Source: Pseudomonadota bacterium (lineage in GTDB: Bacteria; Myxococcota_A; UBA796; SXON01). Taken from it: a stretch of DNA of 64,000 nucleotides. The stretch lies in assembly GCA_005778355.1 (NCBI GenBank), contig SXON01000028.1, forward strand, positions 1 through 64,000, in the 5' to 3' direction. Of the stretch, positions 1 to 8,382 are shown piece by piece. Position 1 is the first letter of the stretch; each line of letters starts with the position of its first letter. A program made the translations under genes and the position numbers. The notes beneath the pieces are model-generated. The model did not search any database. It was not told where the DNA came from and saw only the letters and a list, made by a program, of their open reading frames with translations.

Positions 1-1187
1 CTCTCCGAGTGGAACTGGCAGGACGGCGTGGTGGACTGGGAGGCCGCCGAGGGCGTCGGCACCACCACCTACACGTACGACCCTGTCTACCCGCGGGTGA
101 CGGGGCGCTCGCTGTCCGACGGGACCGGGGCCACGCGCGCCACGACCTACGCCTACGATCCCCTCGGGCGCCTTTCGGAGGCGACCGTCTCCGACGGATC
201 GCAGGCGGTCGTCACGGCGTGGGACGACCGCGACGCCTACGGCCGGCCGCGACAGGTGACGCGCCGGGTGGACGGGGTGTTGGAGTCGTCGCGGGTGGTG
301 TCCACTGACCTGCGCGGGCGGGTTTCCACGCTCCAGCTCGCGACGCCCACGCGCTCGGCGGGGGCGAGCTACCAGTACTACGACAACGGCCAGCTCTACG
401 CCGTGGAGGCGGGGTGGAGCGGCGGCGGGTCGGCGGCCTTGCAGTACCTCCGCTCCGGCCCCGAGCTCGCGCTCGACTCGGTACGCGACGTGGCGACCGG
501 CATCGACGTGGCGGTGATCGGCGCGCGCGACGACCTCGGCCGTCCCACCCAGGTGGACCTCGCGACGGGCGCCGAGATGCGCACGGCCTGGGACCTCCGG
601 GGCCGCGTGGAGTGGCGCGAGGCCCGGACCGGCCTCGGCGACTACCGGGACTACACCTACGCCTACGACAGCCGGGGGCGGCTCTAGAACGTGGCGGCGG
701 CCACCCCGAGCGCCACCTGGACGCGCCAGTACGACTACGCCGAGCCCGGCTTCCTCGAGCGCGAGGTGGTCACGACGGCCACCGGGGTGACGACCACGGA
801 GTACGTGCCCGACGCCGCGTTCAACCGCGCCTCGCGCACCGTCACCACCGCGTCGGGGAGCGTGACCACCACCTACGCCTACGACCCCGGCAACCGGCTC
901 TCGTCGGTCGACAGCCAGCCCGTGGACTGGAACGACTTCGGCGAGACCGTGACCGACCACCGGGGCTGGGACATCGACCGGGCCGCGGACGGCGCCGAGG
1001 TGGCGCTGGTCGATGCCGCCGGCATCCCCGCCTACGGCTTCACCCGGGGCCCCGGGGGCGAGGCGATCGAGGTGGAGGCGTCCGCCGCTGGCGACGTCCG
1101 CTCCTTCCTGTGGGGCCCGTCGGAGGCGGACTTCCCGGTGTCGATCCTCGACGAGGGTGGCGTCGATCACCTGTACGTCGCGGCTGG
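1..1187 (+). pseudogene. RHS/YD-repeat protein fragment with in-frame stop
   Basis: This is an internal piece of an RHS/YD-repeat protein, a large secreted wall-associated or toxin-delivery shell. Repeated YxYD(P/S)xGRL motifs are visible (YAYDPLGRLSEA, YAYDSRGRL, YAYDPGNRLSS). The frame is open from the window edge to a TAG at 685-687, then continues in the same frame with the same repeat type, so the TAG is a nonsense mutation. By motif spacing the lost residue is probably Trp. RHS-like sequence stops near 1187, where a transposase-like segment begins, and no RHS core end or C-terminal toxin follows. The fragment is therefore truncated by the window at its 5' side, interrupted once and cut at its 3' side. 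Family assignment is firm; function is lost or unknown. Confidence 0.85.
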
Positions 1188-1202
1188 TATTGATCCGCCC
1201 CC

Positions 1203-1430
1203 GTGGACATGTCCGCAGAGGTACAAGTCCACATGCCCGAGCCAACCAGGCCTCCCCCCAAGCCGCGGGGCCATGCCTCCAGGCGGTACACGCCCGAGTT
1301 CAAGGCCAGCGCTCCGTGGGTCGTGCTCGAGGAGGGCCGCCCTCCTGCCGAGGTGGCCCGCGACCTCGGCATCAGACGCTCGGTCACCGGTCGCTAGGTG
1401 GAGGACGCGCGCGGCGCGCCGCGGACTTCC
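1203..1430 (+). pseudogene. IS3-type transposase OrfA remnant
   Basis: A short reading frame carries the N-terminal helix-turn-helix typical of IS3-family OrfA (HTH_Tnp_1): RRYTPEFKA, then VLEEGRPPAEVARDLGIRRS. It hits TAG at 1395-1397, where the family usually has a Trp (GR-W-V), and then continues for a few residues as VEDAR. No OrfB integrase domain follows. The left part contains gtggac and gtccac as a short inverted pair at 1203-1232, which may be the remains of an IS end. The remnant abuts the broken RHS gene, so it probably marks the insertion that truncated it. Confidence 0.65.
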
Positions 1431-1852
1431 GCGTGCATCGTAATCGAATCATACGCGCGATGTGCCAGCAGGGCCTTCGGGGCAAGGCCCGCACGAGAGG
1501 GACGACGACGACCCGGTTGCGGTCAGTGCAGTCCCCCAGTCGACGCCCGGCGCTCGGCGAGTCGGGCCGAGGAGGGCCTCCATCGCGCGGCGACTGCATT
1601 CCAAAAAGATGGGTCGCGACGTAGCGATTGTTCGGCTGAGCGTCGCCCGACGCCTTCGCGTGCTTGGGGCACGCTTGCGGGCAAGCCCACCGGAATCCAC
1701 GATGAACTACTCAGGACATACCCCATGTATGGTCCCTCCGCCGCACCCCCATCCTGATCCCGCTGCTACCCCGCCTGCCTCCCCGGAACCATGGTGGCCG
1801 TGTGCTCTCTGAAATAGACGGCGACGGTTCACAAGAGCGGATCACCCCCAGC
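1431..1852. other. Degenerate intergenic region
   Basis: About 420 bases without a credible gene. The several short open frames are proline- and arginine-rich and overlap one another in the way typical of high-GC noise. It probably holds decayed mobile-element DNA between the IS3 remnant and the SGNH hydrolase gene. I see no RNA gene or clear promoter in it. Confidence 0.4.
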
Positions 1853-2887
1853 ATGCGTCGCCTCGCGTTCCGGCTCGTCTCCGCCGTGCTCTTCGCCGGT
1901 CTTTTCCTCGCGGTGATCGAGGGGGCTTGCCGCGTGGGCGAGCGCCTGGCCTACGGCGCGAGCTGGACGCAGGGCGGGCCCGAGGGCCTCTACCAGACCG
2001 GTCCCGACGGAAGTCCGAGGCTTGTCCCCGGCGCCCGGCTCGCGGGGTGGTTGTACGCGGTGCAGGTCAACAGCCTCGGCTTCCGCGGCGAGGAGCTGTC
2101 ACAGCCCAAGCCCGAGAATGGTCTCCGCGTGTGGTGCCTCGGCGGGTCCACCACCTTCGACATCTACGCTCGCGACGACGCGAGCGCCTGGCCCGCGCGC
2201 GTGGCACCTCTGCTCGCGGCGGCGTCCCCGGGTCGCCCGGTCGTCGTCGTCAACGCAGGCGTCCCGGGCATGGTCTTGTCGAGCTCCACGGTCGACCTGC
2301 TGGCGCGCGACGAGGCACTCCGGCCCGATATCGTCCTGATCCATCACGGTCCCAACGACCTGCGCCTGGAGTCACGGGTGGGCCTGCCCGAGGCGCCTCC
2401 CGCACCTGAGGTGCACGTGGCGCTGGTGCGCGTGCTGGCGCGGGTCTTGCCCCCGGCGCCGCCGCTCCCCGAGTGGCGCGAGCGCCAGCTCCACGCTGGC
2501 GGCATTCCTGCCATCCGCGCCCGAACGTTGGCGCTCGTCGACGCGGCTGAAGAGCGCGGCATCGCGGTGGTGCTGGCCACCATGGCGCACCGCGCCAGTG
2601 ACGACGCGCTCGGCGACGAGGCCCTGCAAGGCGTGGCCGAGGGTGTGCGCCTCTACCGGATGTCGCCCGAGGCGGTGATCGCGATGGTCGCGAACTACAA
2701 CACCATGGTGCGCGAGCTCGCCGCCGAGCGGGGCCTCCCGCTGGCCGACCTGCGCGCCGCAGTGCCGACCGACGAGTCCTACTGGGGCGACGCCACCCAC
2801 TTTGCCGCGCCGGGCGCCGAGATCGCCGCTAAGACGGTGGCCGACACCATCATCGCCGCCGGCCTGCTGGGACGACCGTCACGCTGA
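1853..2887 (+). CDS. SGNH/GDSL-type hydrolase-like membrane-anchored protein
   Basis: A 344-residue protein with an N-terminal membrane anchor (residues 6-22) followed by an SGNH-hydrolase-like domain. The block I serine is in GGST (Ser99), a NAG turn lies at 134-136, block III is GPND with Asn168, and the C-terminal DATHF gives Asp313 and His316. These are the four expected catalytic positions, so it probably hydrolyses an ester or acetyl group on an envelope glycan or lipid outside the cytoplasm. The ATG at 1853 is chosen over a GTG at 1802 because the anchor begins directly after it. It stands alone, followed by a gap and a toxin-antitoxin remnant. The fold call is good; the substrate is unknown. 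Confidence 0.75.
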   Translation: MRRLAFRLVSAVLFAGLFLAVIEGACRVGERLAYGASWTQGGPEGLYQTGPDGSPRLVPGARLAGWLYAVQVNSLGFRGEELSQPKPENGLRVWCLGGSTTFDIYARDDASAWPARVAPLLAAASPGRPVVVVNAGVPGMVLSSSTVDLLARDEALRPDIVLIHHGPNDLRLESRVGLPEAPPAPEVHVALVRVLARVLPPAPPLPEWRERQLHAGGIPAIRARTLALVDAAEERGIAVVLATMAHRASDDALGDEALQGVAEGVRLYRMSPEAVIAMVANYNTMVRELAAERGLPLADLRAAVPTDESYWGDATHFAAPGAEIAAKTVADTIIAAGLLGRPSR

Positions 2888-2960
2888 CGGTCGAGTCGCA
2901 CGGTTGGTGGGGGAACCCCAGGCCACGACGTTCGCACCTCACCGCGCATGGCCGGGCGCA

Positions 2961-2976
2961 TATATGTGCACCTATA
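2961..2976. promoter_or_regulatory. Possible VapB operator
   Basis: An imperfect palindrome, tatatgtgcacctata, lies 13 bases upstream of the antitoxin start. It is the only AT-rich stretch nearby and is centred on gtgcac. Ribbon-helix-helix antitoxins commonly bind such palindromes to repress their own operon. This is inferred from position and symmetry only. Confidence 0.35.
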
Positions 2977-2988
2977 CGTGGATGCTGC

Positions 2989-3219
2989 ATGACCCAAATC
3001 ACCATCTACATCGACGACGAGACGGGGGCGCGAACCCGGGCAGCCGCACAAGCGGCCGGCGTGTCGCTGAGCCGGTGGATAGGCACCGTCCTCCGCTCCC
3101 GGGTGGGCAGCGCCTGGCCCGCCGACGTGGCCGCCCTCGAAGGGAGTTGGAAGCGTCGGGACGACGCGCCGGAGCACGATGCGCCGGCAGGCACGGACCT
3201 GCCTCGCGAGCCCCTTTGA
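2989..3219 (+). CDS. VapB-like ribbon-helix-helix antitoxin
   Basis: A 76-residue protein beginning MTQITIYIDDET and continuing AAAQAAGVSLSRWIGTVL, the strand-helix-turn-helix pattern of ribbon-helix-helix antitoxins paired with PIN-domain toxins. The C-terminal half is charged and likely wraps the toxin. Its TGA stop overlaps the ATG of the toxin frame (TGATG), as in intact vapBC operons. The partner is truncated, so the antitoxin is probably an orphan. It may still bind its operator, or be decaying. Confidence 0.7.
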   Translation: MTQITIYIDDETGARTRAAAQAAGVSLSRWIGTVLRSRVGSAWPADVAALEGSWKRRDDAPEHDAPAGTDLPREPL

Positions 3220-3341
3220 TGTTCGCGCTCGACACCAACACTGTCGCCTGCTTCTTCAAGGGCATGGGCGGCCTCGGAAGTCGGCTCCCCGCCGTACCCC
3301 CCGCCGAGACGATGGTCTCCACCGTCCTGGCCTTCGGGTAG
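3219..3341 (+). pseudogene. VapC PIN-domain toxin, truncated
   Basis: This frame starts on the overlapping TGATG of the antitoxin gene and encodes MFALDTNTVACFFKG, matching the PIN-domain N-terminus. Asp5 is the first catalytic acid of VapC ribonucleases. The reading frame ends at TAG (3339-3341) after 40 residues, far short of the usual 130 or so. Weak VapC-like sequence (KVGTTRRSS) may continue after the stop, but the other metal-binding acids are not recognisable. The toxin is inactive as it stands. Confidence 0.7.
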
Positions 3342-3465
3342 AAAGTTGGTACGACGAGGAGAAGTAGCGCGTGTTCGGTGAGAGGGGAAAGGCAAAGGGA
3401 GTTTGAAGGGCATGGCCGCCGGCACCCCCGCAGAGGATGCCGCCGCCGACTTGCTCCAGCCACCC

Positions 3466-4968
3466 TCACGCTGAAGGGCGCGCCGCCCGGTTCGTCGGCG
3501 CGTCGAGCGAGCGCGCGTAGTAGCGGAGGATGTGGAGGTCGGCCGGGTCGAATCGCACCACGCTGCCGTCGCGGTGGGCGAGCCCGCGCCGGGTGAGCAA
3601 GGCCAGGGCGAGGTCGACGGTGCGCTCGGCTTCCTCGGAGGCGTGAACGTCGCGGCCTAGGCGATCGGTCGCCTCGTCGTCGTCGCGCGCCGCGCTCGCC
3701 GCCTTCTGCACCAGCTCGAAGGCGCTGCCCTGCGCGAGAGGCGCCCCGGTCTCGCGTCGTGACGCAATCTGTTCGCGGACGCGACGAATCAGCTCCACGC
3801 GCTCGATCGACGGCTCGTCCACCACCCGCGCGAGCAGGGTGACCGGCGTCGCGGGAACCACGGCCGCCACGCGGTCCATGAGCGCGTCGGCCAGCGGCGC
3901 GAGCGCGGCGAGGCGCTCTCTGCGCGGCAGGCGTACGGTATCGAGGATGTTTGTATCGAGCGTCTGCGCCGACACCGCCTTGCCGAAGCTCACCGCGGCG
4001 TAGCCATACTTGCGATGTGCCCGCAGCCACTCGGGCCCAAACATTGCCAGGAGCACCCTCGGGGCCGCGCGGGCGATGCGCAAGAGCGAGCGGAGCTTGT
4101 CGAGCGGTCGCGGCGGCGGGGCGTCGGTGGCCTCGGCGGTGAGATTCCGGTCCTCAAGCACGCGGTCGAAGTTCAGGCCGACGGGGATGAACCAGATCTC
4201 GCGCGCTGGGTCGTCGCGCAGGATCCCGAGCAGGTAGTCGAGGAGGCCGAGCTTGGGCACGCGCAGGGCGCCGTCGCGACTGAGCCCGCCCTCGGGGAAG
4301 AAGGCGGTGGTGAGGCCGCGGCTCGCCACCAGCTGCAGGTAGCGCTGCAAGACCTGGTGGTACAAGGGGTCTTTCTCGCCGCGACGGATCAGGTAGCTGC
4401 CGAAGCTGCGAAACAAGGTGTCGAGCGGCCACACGCGCGCCCACTCGCCCACCGCGTACGACAGGGCGACTTGCTCCATCGCGCCCACGGACAGCACCAC
4501 GTAGTCGGCGTTGCTCCGGTGGTTGGCCACGTAGACCGTCACCGCGCCCTGGGGGATCGCCTGCCTTGCCGCCCGCAGCGCCTCCTTGTCGAAAACCAGC
4601 TCGTAGGCGAGGTTGGTGGCCCAGTTTGCGATGCCCTTGCCGAGCTTGTAGTACGACAGGAGGTTGAAGTAGGGCACGATCTCGTCGAGCCAGACCTCCA
4701 TCTTCGCCCGTACCTCGTCGGGGTTGACCCCGAGCTCGGCGGCGCGCTCGGCGATGGCGCGGTTGAGCACGGGGTCCTGGAGCAGGGCCTGCCGCACCCA
4801 CACGCGGTCCACGAAACGGAACTGCTCGAGGTGCAGGCCCTGGCGCCGCATCCACTCGCCCACGCCTCGGTGCCAGCGCTCCCGCAGCGCCCGCCAGGCC
4901 GCGAAACGGATGATCTCCCACGCGACGATGGACAGGACGACGGTGGCGAGGCCCTCCATGAGGGTCAT
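3466..4968 (-). CDS. plsB: Glycerol-3-phosphate 1-O-acyltransferase (PlsB type)
   Basis: Catalyses the first step of phospholipid synthesis, acylating glycerol-3-phosphate at the sn-1 position at the inner membrane. The 500-residue protein has the acyltransferase block I NHRSNAD (His150 and Asp155 of HX4D) and block III FFPEGGLSRDG (about 223-233). An N-terminal hydrophobic helix (residues 5-25) may associate it with the membrane. It is shorter than the roughly 800 residues of E. coli PlsB and resembles the compact PlsB-like forms. The ATG at 4968 overlaps the stop of the upstream thioesterase gene (ATGA), implying translational coupling. In-frame upstream codons exist, but they lie inside that gene. 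Confidence 0.85.
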   Translation of the reverse strand: MTLMEGLATVVLSIVAWEIIRFAAWRALRERWHRGVGEWMRRQGLHLEQFRFVDRVWVRQALLQDPVLNRAIAERAAELGVNPDEVRAKMEVWLDEIVPYFNLLSYYKLGKGIANWATNLAYELVFDKEALRAARQAIPQGAVTVYVANHRSNADYVVLSVGAMEQVALSYAVGEWARVWPLDTLFRSFGSYLIRRGEKDPLYHQVLQRYLQLVASRGLTTAFFPEGGLSRDGALRVPKLGLLDYLLGILRDDPAREIWFIPVGLNFDRVLEDRNLTAEATDAPPPRPLDKLRSLLRIARAAPRVLLAMFGPEWLRAHRKYGYAAVSFGKAVSAQTLDTNILDTVRLPRRERLAALAPLADALMDRVAAVVPATPVTLLARVVDEPSIERVELIRRVREQIASRRETGAPLAQGSAFELVQKAASAARDDDEATDRLGRDVHASEEAERTVDLALALLTRRGLAHRDGSVVRFDPADLHILRYYARSLDAPTNRAARPSA

Positions 4969-5387
4969 TCGCGTCGCAACCAGGGACCGATTTCTTCCCG
5001 GAAGCTCGCCGTCCATGGCAGGGGACGGAACGTGACGGGTTCCACGCGGACAATCGTGCGCGTGCCCTTGGAATGCGGCACGTCCTCGTCCATGGGGAGG
5101 ATGTTCATCCCGAAGGTGAGGGAGCTCTGGCCGAGCTTCTCCACCCACACGCGGCAGCGCAGCTCGCCGGTGCCGTGGAAGGCGCGGAGGTACTCGATGG
5201 TGTTGGCCCGGACGACGTGAAACTGGTCGGGGTTGCGCTGCGCGTCGAGCACGCCACCCCAGCCAAGGCGATGCCAGAAGGAGCCGATGGTGCGCTCGAA
5301 CATCAGGAGGTAGCGCGCGTTGTGGAGGATCTGGAAGGCGTCGAGGTCGTCGAAGTAGACCGCGTGCACCTGCTCGTGAAACCGCAT
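4965..5387 (-). CDS. Hotdog-fold acyl-CoA thioesterase (4HBT/YbgC-like)
   Basis: A 140-residue single-domain hotdog protein. The N-terminal YFDDLDAFQILHNARYL matches the catalytic segment of the 4-hydroxybenzoyl-CoA/YbgC thioesterase group, in which the Asp (here Asp16 or a neighbour) and the following His-Asn stretch position the thioester. It probably hydrolyses acyl-CoA or acyl-ACP in the cytoplasm. It is translationally coupled to the downstream plsB gene, so a role in adjusting acyl supply for phospholipid synthesis is a reasonable inference. The exact substrate cannot be read from the sequence. Confidence 0.8.
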   Translation of the reverse strand: MRFHEQVHAVYFDDLDAFQILHNARYLLMFERTIGSFWHRLGWGGVLDAQRNPDQFHVVRANTIEYLRAFHGTGELRCRVWVEKLGQSSLTFGMNILPMDEDVPHSKGTRTIVRVEPVTFRPLPWTASFREEIGPWLRRE

Positions 5388-5412
5388 CGGGCCGACCTAT
5401 CCCCGTGAGGGG

Positions 5413-5688
5413 CTACCCACCGTTGAGCTGTCGCTCGGCCTCGACCCAGTTCTCGAAGGCGCTTCCGCCACGCGCCAGCCAGATCTCGTAGGCGCGCCGG
5501 GCCACTTCCTCGTGGGAGGCGCGCGGCTGGTGGTCGGCGGGGAGGACCACCTCGGGACGTGCTTCGACCTCGGGCGCAGCCGCAGCCACGGCGGGCGCGA
5601 CCTTCTTGGCCTTCTTCGCCTTCGGTTCCGCCGCCTTCTTCGTTGTTTTCTTCGGCTCGGCGCTCGGGTCGGTCTTCTTGCTCGCCAT
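5413..5688 (-). CDS. DUF2934 small basic protein
   Basis: A 91-residue protein. Residues 1-50 are a Lys/Ala/Pro-rich, probably disordered tail (repeated AEPK and AKKAKK), which may bind nucleic acid. Residues 58-90 fit DUF2934 (EEVARRAYEIWLARGG, then ENWVEAERQL). The ATG at 5688 is preferred over an in-frame start at 5874, because the latter would run back into the ATPase gene and the N-terminal MASKK is a natural start. The function of DUF2934 is unknown. Confidence 0.75.
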   Translation of the reverse strand: MASKKTDPSAEPKKTTKKAAEPKAKKAKKVAPAVAAAAPEVEARPEVVLPADHQPRASHEEVARRAYEIWLARGGSAFENWVEAERQLNGG

Positions 5689-5737
5689 TGTCAACCTTTG
5701 GTAAGGCCGGGCGGCTAACCTATACCTTTCCCGATCG

Positions 5738-8317
5738 CTAGGCGCTGAGCTCTTCGAGCTTCTTGCGCAGGCCCTTGCGCTCTTCCTTGAGATTGTTCGC
5801 GTCGGCCACGGCCAGCGCGTCCTGGAGCAGGCGCGTCGCGGCGCCTCGGTCGCGCGGCGCAACGACGCCGGCAAGGTGCTCGCTGGCTTCCACGAAGCGA
5901 CGCCAGTCCTTGGCGGCGCGGCTGTGGTTCAGCGCCTCGCCGAAGGCGCTCTCGGCGCTGTTGCGCTCGCCGATGCGCGCGTAGGCCACGCCGCTGTTGA
6001 AGCTCAGGTCTTTCAGGAAGCGTGCATCCATGCCGCCCGAGCGCTCCTTCGCCTTGCCGAACAACGACGCCGCCTCGGTGGCCCGGCCGAGCGCCAGGTT
6101 GTAGAAACCGACGTTGTAGATATCGATCGGGAGGAAACGGTCGAACTTCAAGGACTGGGTGAGCTGCAGAGTGCGGTTGGCCATCTGCAAGGCGGCCTCG
6201 TAGTTCTTGAGCTGGCCGTGAGCCTGCGCGAGCAGGGCGGCGGCGCTGCGCTCGCGGACCGGGTTCTTCAGCTGGTTGGCGATCTGCGCGACGCGAGCGA
6301 GCACGTCGGCGGCCTTGCCGGCCTGCTTGCTGAGCAGGAGCGCCTCGCCGAAGTGGAAGCCGGCCTCGAGCGCGAGGGGGCCCATGTTCAGCTGCCCAGC
6401 GAGCTCGTTGGCCTTCTTGAAGTGCTCGGCCGCTTCCTCGTGGCGGTTCGCGCGTCGCGCGATGAGGCCCCGGATGTACTCGGCGTTGGCCTGGACCGGC
6501 GGCACGTTGGCGGCCTCCAGCGCCTTGCGGATGTGATCGAGCGCGGCGTTGGGGTTGCCATCTTGCAGCTCGATGCTGGCGAGGTGGTTCTCGATCTCGG
6601 CGATCTTCAACTTGTCGTCGACGGCGGTGTACAGCTTCGAGGCGTCGCGAGCGCGGTCGCGACTGCGGTACAGGTCGGAGCGACGGAAGTCGAGGCGGCT
6701 GCCCGCGAAGAGCAACCAGGCCTGGAGGGTGCGGTCTTCCCGCTCGGTGGCCCAGGCCAGCGCCTCGCCGATCACCTTCTCGGTCTCGTCCACGTTGCCC
6801 TGGTTGACCATGCGCTCAATCAGGTTGAGGTACACCGTGCGGCGAAGCGGGTCGGGCCAGGTGACGGCGCCGAAGTGCTTGGTGGCGTCGAGCGCCATGC
6901 CCCAGGCCTGGATCTCGTCCTGGCCGAGCGCCATGCTCCGCAGCAGGTTGGCGCGCTGGCCAGCGCCGTGCTCGGCGTACACCCGCGCCGTCTTCACCGC
7001 GAAGGCGTGGCCACGCGGCGCGAGCACCCGCTCCATGAACAGGCCCACGCGGCGGCCGATCTCCTTGTCCTCGTCGGACTGGTGGGCGGCGATGACCGCC
7101 TCGCGGAAGAGCGGCTTGTGGAACTGGTAGAGCCAGGTGCCGAAGCCCTGGTGGAACTGGTCTTCCTTCACGATACCCTTGGCAGCGTCGAGCAGGTCGT
7201 CGACGCTGTCGCGCTCGAAACCCGCCATGTCGGCCACGAGGCCCGAGGGGAACTGCACGCCGAGCAGGGCGCCGAGGTGGAAGACGCGGTCGGCATCGGC
7301 CGCGCCCGCGTGCTTGCGGCCACCTTCCTTGGGGGGGCCCGAAGGCGGGTCGAGCTCGTCTTCGTCGATCTGGGTGGGCACCAGCGAGAGGAGCGTGGCG
7401 CCTTCGAGGTCGTCGCCGAGCTTGCCGGCGCCCTCGAGGTAGTCGATGAGCTCGCCCACGTAGCCGGGACGGCCACCCGCTAGCTCGGCGATCCGCGCCG
7501 GCGCGGCCACCTTGAAGTCGCGACTCTGGGCGTAGGCCGCCACGTCGTCGCCCGTCCAGGGCTCGAGCGCCAGGCGCACCAGCTCGTCCTTCCGGCGGTC
7601 GATGAGGTCGAGCCAGGGGGCCGGCATGTAGGCACGGGCGGCGTCGTCAACCGTTTCCGTGCCGAGCACCGCGAGCAGGCGGTTCTGCTTGCGTCCCTCG
7701 ATGAGGCCGTCGAGCGCCACGAAGGGCGACACCGTGTGCAGCACGTGGATGTTCTGCACATCGAGCACGGTCAGCATCTTCTTGGAGATGGCGCTGACGA
7801 TCTCCACGAAGGCCGCGAGGGGGTTGTCGGCCGGCACCGCGAGCTGAATCTGCTGCGCGCCCGCCTGGGGCACGTTCTTCTTCAGCCCGTCGATGAACAC
7901 GGTGAACCAGCTCTGCACGCGCTTCGGGTGCTGCGGGAGCTGAGCGTTGAGGATCACTTCCACCTTCCCGCGCAGGGTGGCGTCGCGGTAGAGCGGCGTG
8001 CACAACCCGGCGTACAAGGTCATGAGCGCGCGCATGCCGTCCATGTCTTCGGTCATGGGGGCGCGAATCACGAGCAGGTCGTTGTCGCTCTGCGTGGTGC
8101 GGAGCATCTCCTGCACGAGCACCCGCTTGCCGCCGCCGAGCGGCGCTTCGAGCACGACGAATCGGGAGGAGCCGTTGCGAGCGGCGTCGAGCTCGGCGCG
8201 AAGGCGGTTGAGGTCGGAGGGACGGGCAACGTAAGTGGAAGCGGCTTCGGCCACGGTGGGCTCCAGGTCAGGCTGAAAAAGGGGCCGGAAGCTATGTCCG
8301 GGTCGGGGCTTCGTCAA
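5738..8317 (-). CDS. STAND/AAA-like ATPase with TPR array
   Basis: An 859-residue cytoplasmic protein. Residues 30-300 resemble the P-loop region of STAND or AAA16 NTPases: the loop is EAPLGGGKR (about 58-65), followed by the Walker-B-like strand MLTVLDVQN. The P-loop has Lys but Arg where Ser/Thr normally coordinates magnesium, so ATP hydrolysis may be altered or lost. Residues 490-850 are TPR-like helices (repeated AAEHF, EAALQMA, ATEAASLFGKA units) that would form a protein-binding superhelix. The architecture is that of a signalling or scaffold ATPase. It lies divergently 50-65 bases from the envelope operon, so their promoters share a very short intergenic space. The partner is unknown. 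Confidence 0.6.
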   Translation of the reverse strand: MTKPRPGHSFRPLFQPDLEPTVAEAASTYVARPSDLNRLRAELDAARNGSSRFVVLEAPLGGGKRVLVQEMLRTTQSDNDLLVIRAPMTEDMDGMRALMTLYAGLCTPLYRDATLRGKVEVILNAQLPQHPKRVQSWFTVFIDGLKKNVPQAGAQQIQLAVPADNPLAAFVEIVSAISKKMLTVLDVQNIHVLHTVSPFVALDGLIEGRKQNRLLAVLGTETVDDAARAYMPAPWLDLIDRRKDELVRLALEPWTGDDVAAYAQSRDFKVAAPARIAELAGGRPGYVGELIDYLEGAGKLGDDLEGATLLSLVPTQIDEDELDPPSGPPKEGGRKHAGAADADRVFHLGALLGVQFPSGLVADMAGFERDSVDDLLDAAKGIVKEDQFHQGFGTWLYQFHKPLFREAVIAAHQSDEDKEIGRRVGLFMERVLAPRGHAFAVKTARVYAEHGAGQRANLLRSMALGQDEIQAWGMALDATKHFGAVTWPDPLRRTVYLNLIERMVNQGNVDETEKVIGEALAWATEREDRTLQAWLLFAGSRLDFRRSDLYRSRDRARDASKLYTAVDDKLKIAEIENHLASIELQDGNPNAALDHIRKALEAANVPPVQANAEYIRGLIARRANRHEEAAEHFKKANELAGQLNMGPLALEAGFHFGEALLLSKQAGKAADVLARVAQIANQLKNPVRERSAAALLAQAHGQLKNYEAALQMANRTLQLTQSLKFDRFLPIDIYNVGFYNLALGRATEAASLFGKAKERSGGMDARFLKDLSFNSGVAYARIGERNSAESAFGEALNHSRAAKDWRRFVEASEHLAGVVAPRDRGAATRLLQDALAVADANNLKEERKGLRKKLEELSA

Positions 8318-8382
8318 CGATGCGATGGGCCTCGTCGCGATGCTTGCGCCAGGCCGCTCGCGCGGGCATGCTGCCGCACCGG

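Noticed and set aside
1-1443. Readthrough of TAG to make an intact RHS protein
   Set aside because: Several intact genes in the window end in TAG, and the RHS sequence is anyway cut by an IS remnant at its 3' end.
5876-7483. A 535-codon open frame on the plus strand opposite the ATPase/TPR gene
   Set aside because: It is antisense to a well-supported gene, has Val/Leu/Gly/His-rich composition without motifs, and such shadows are common in this GC-rich DNA.
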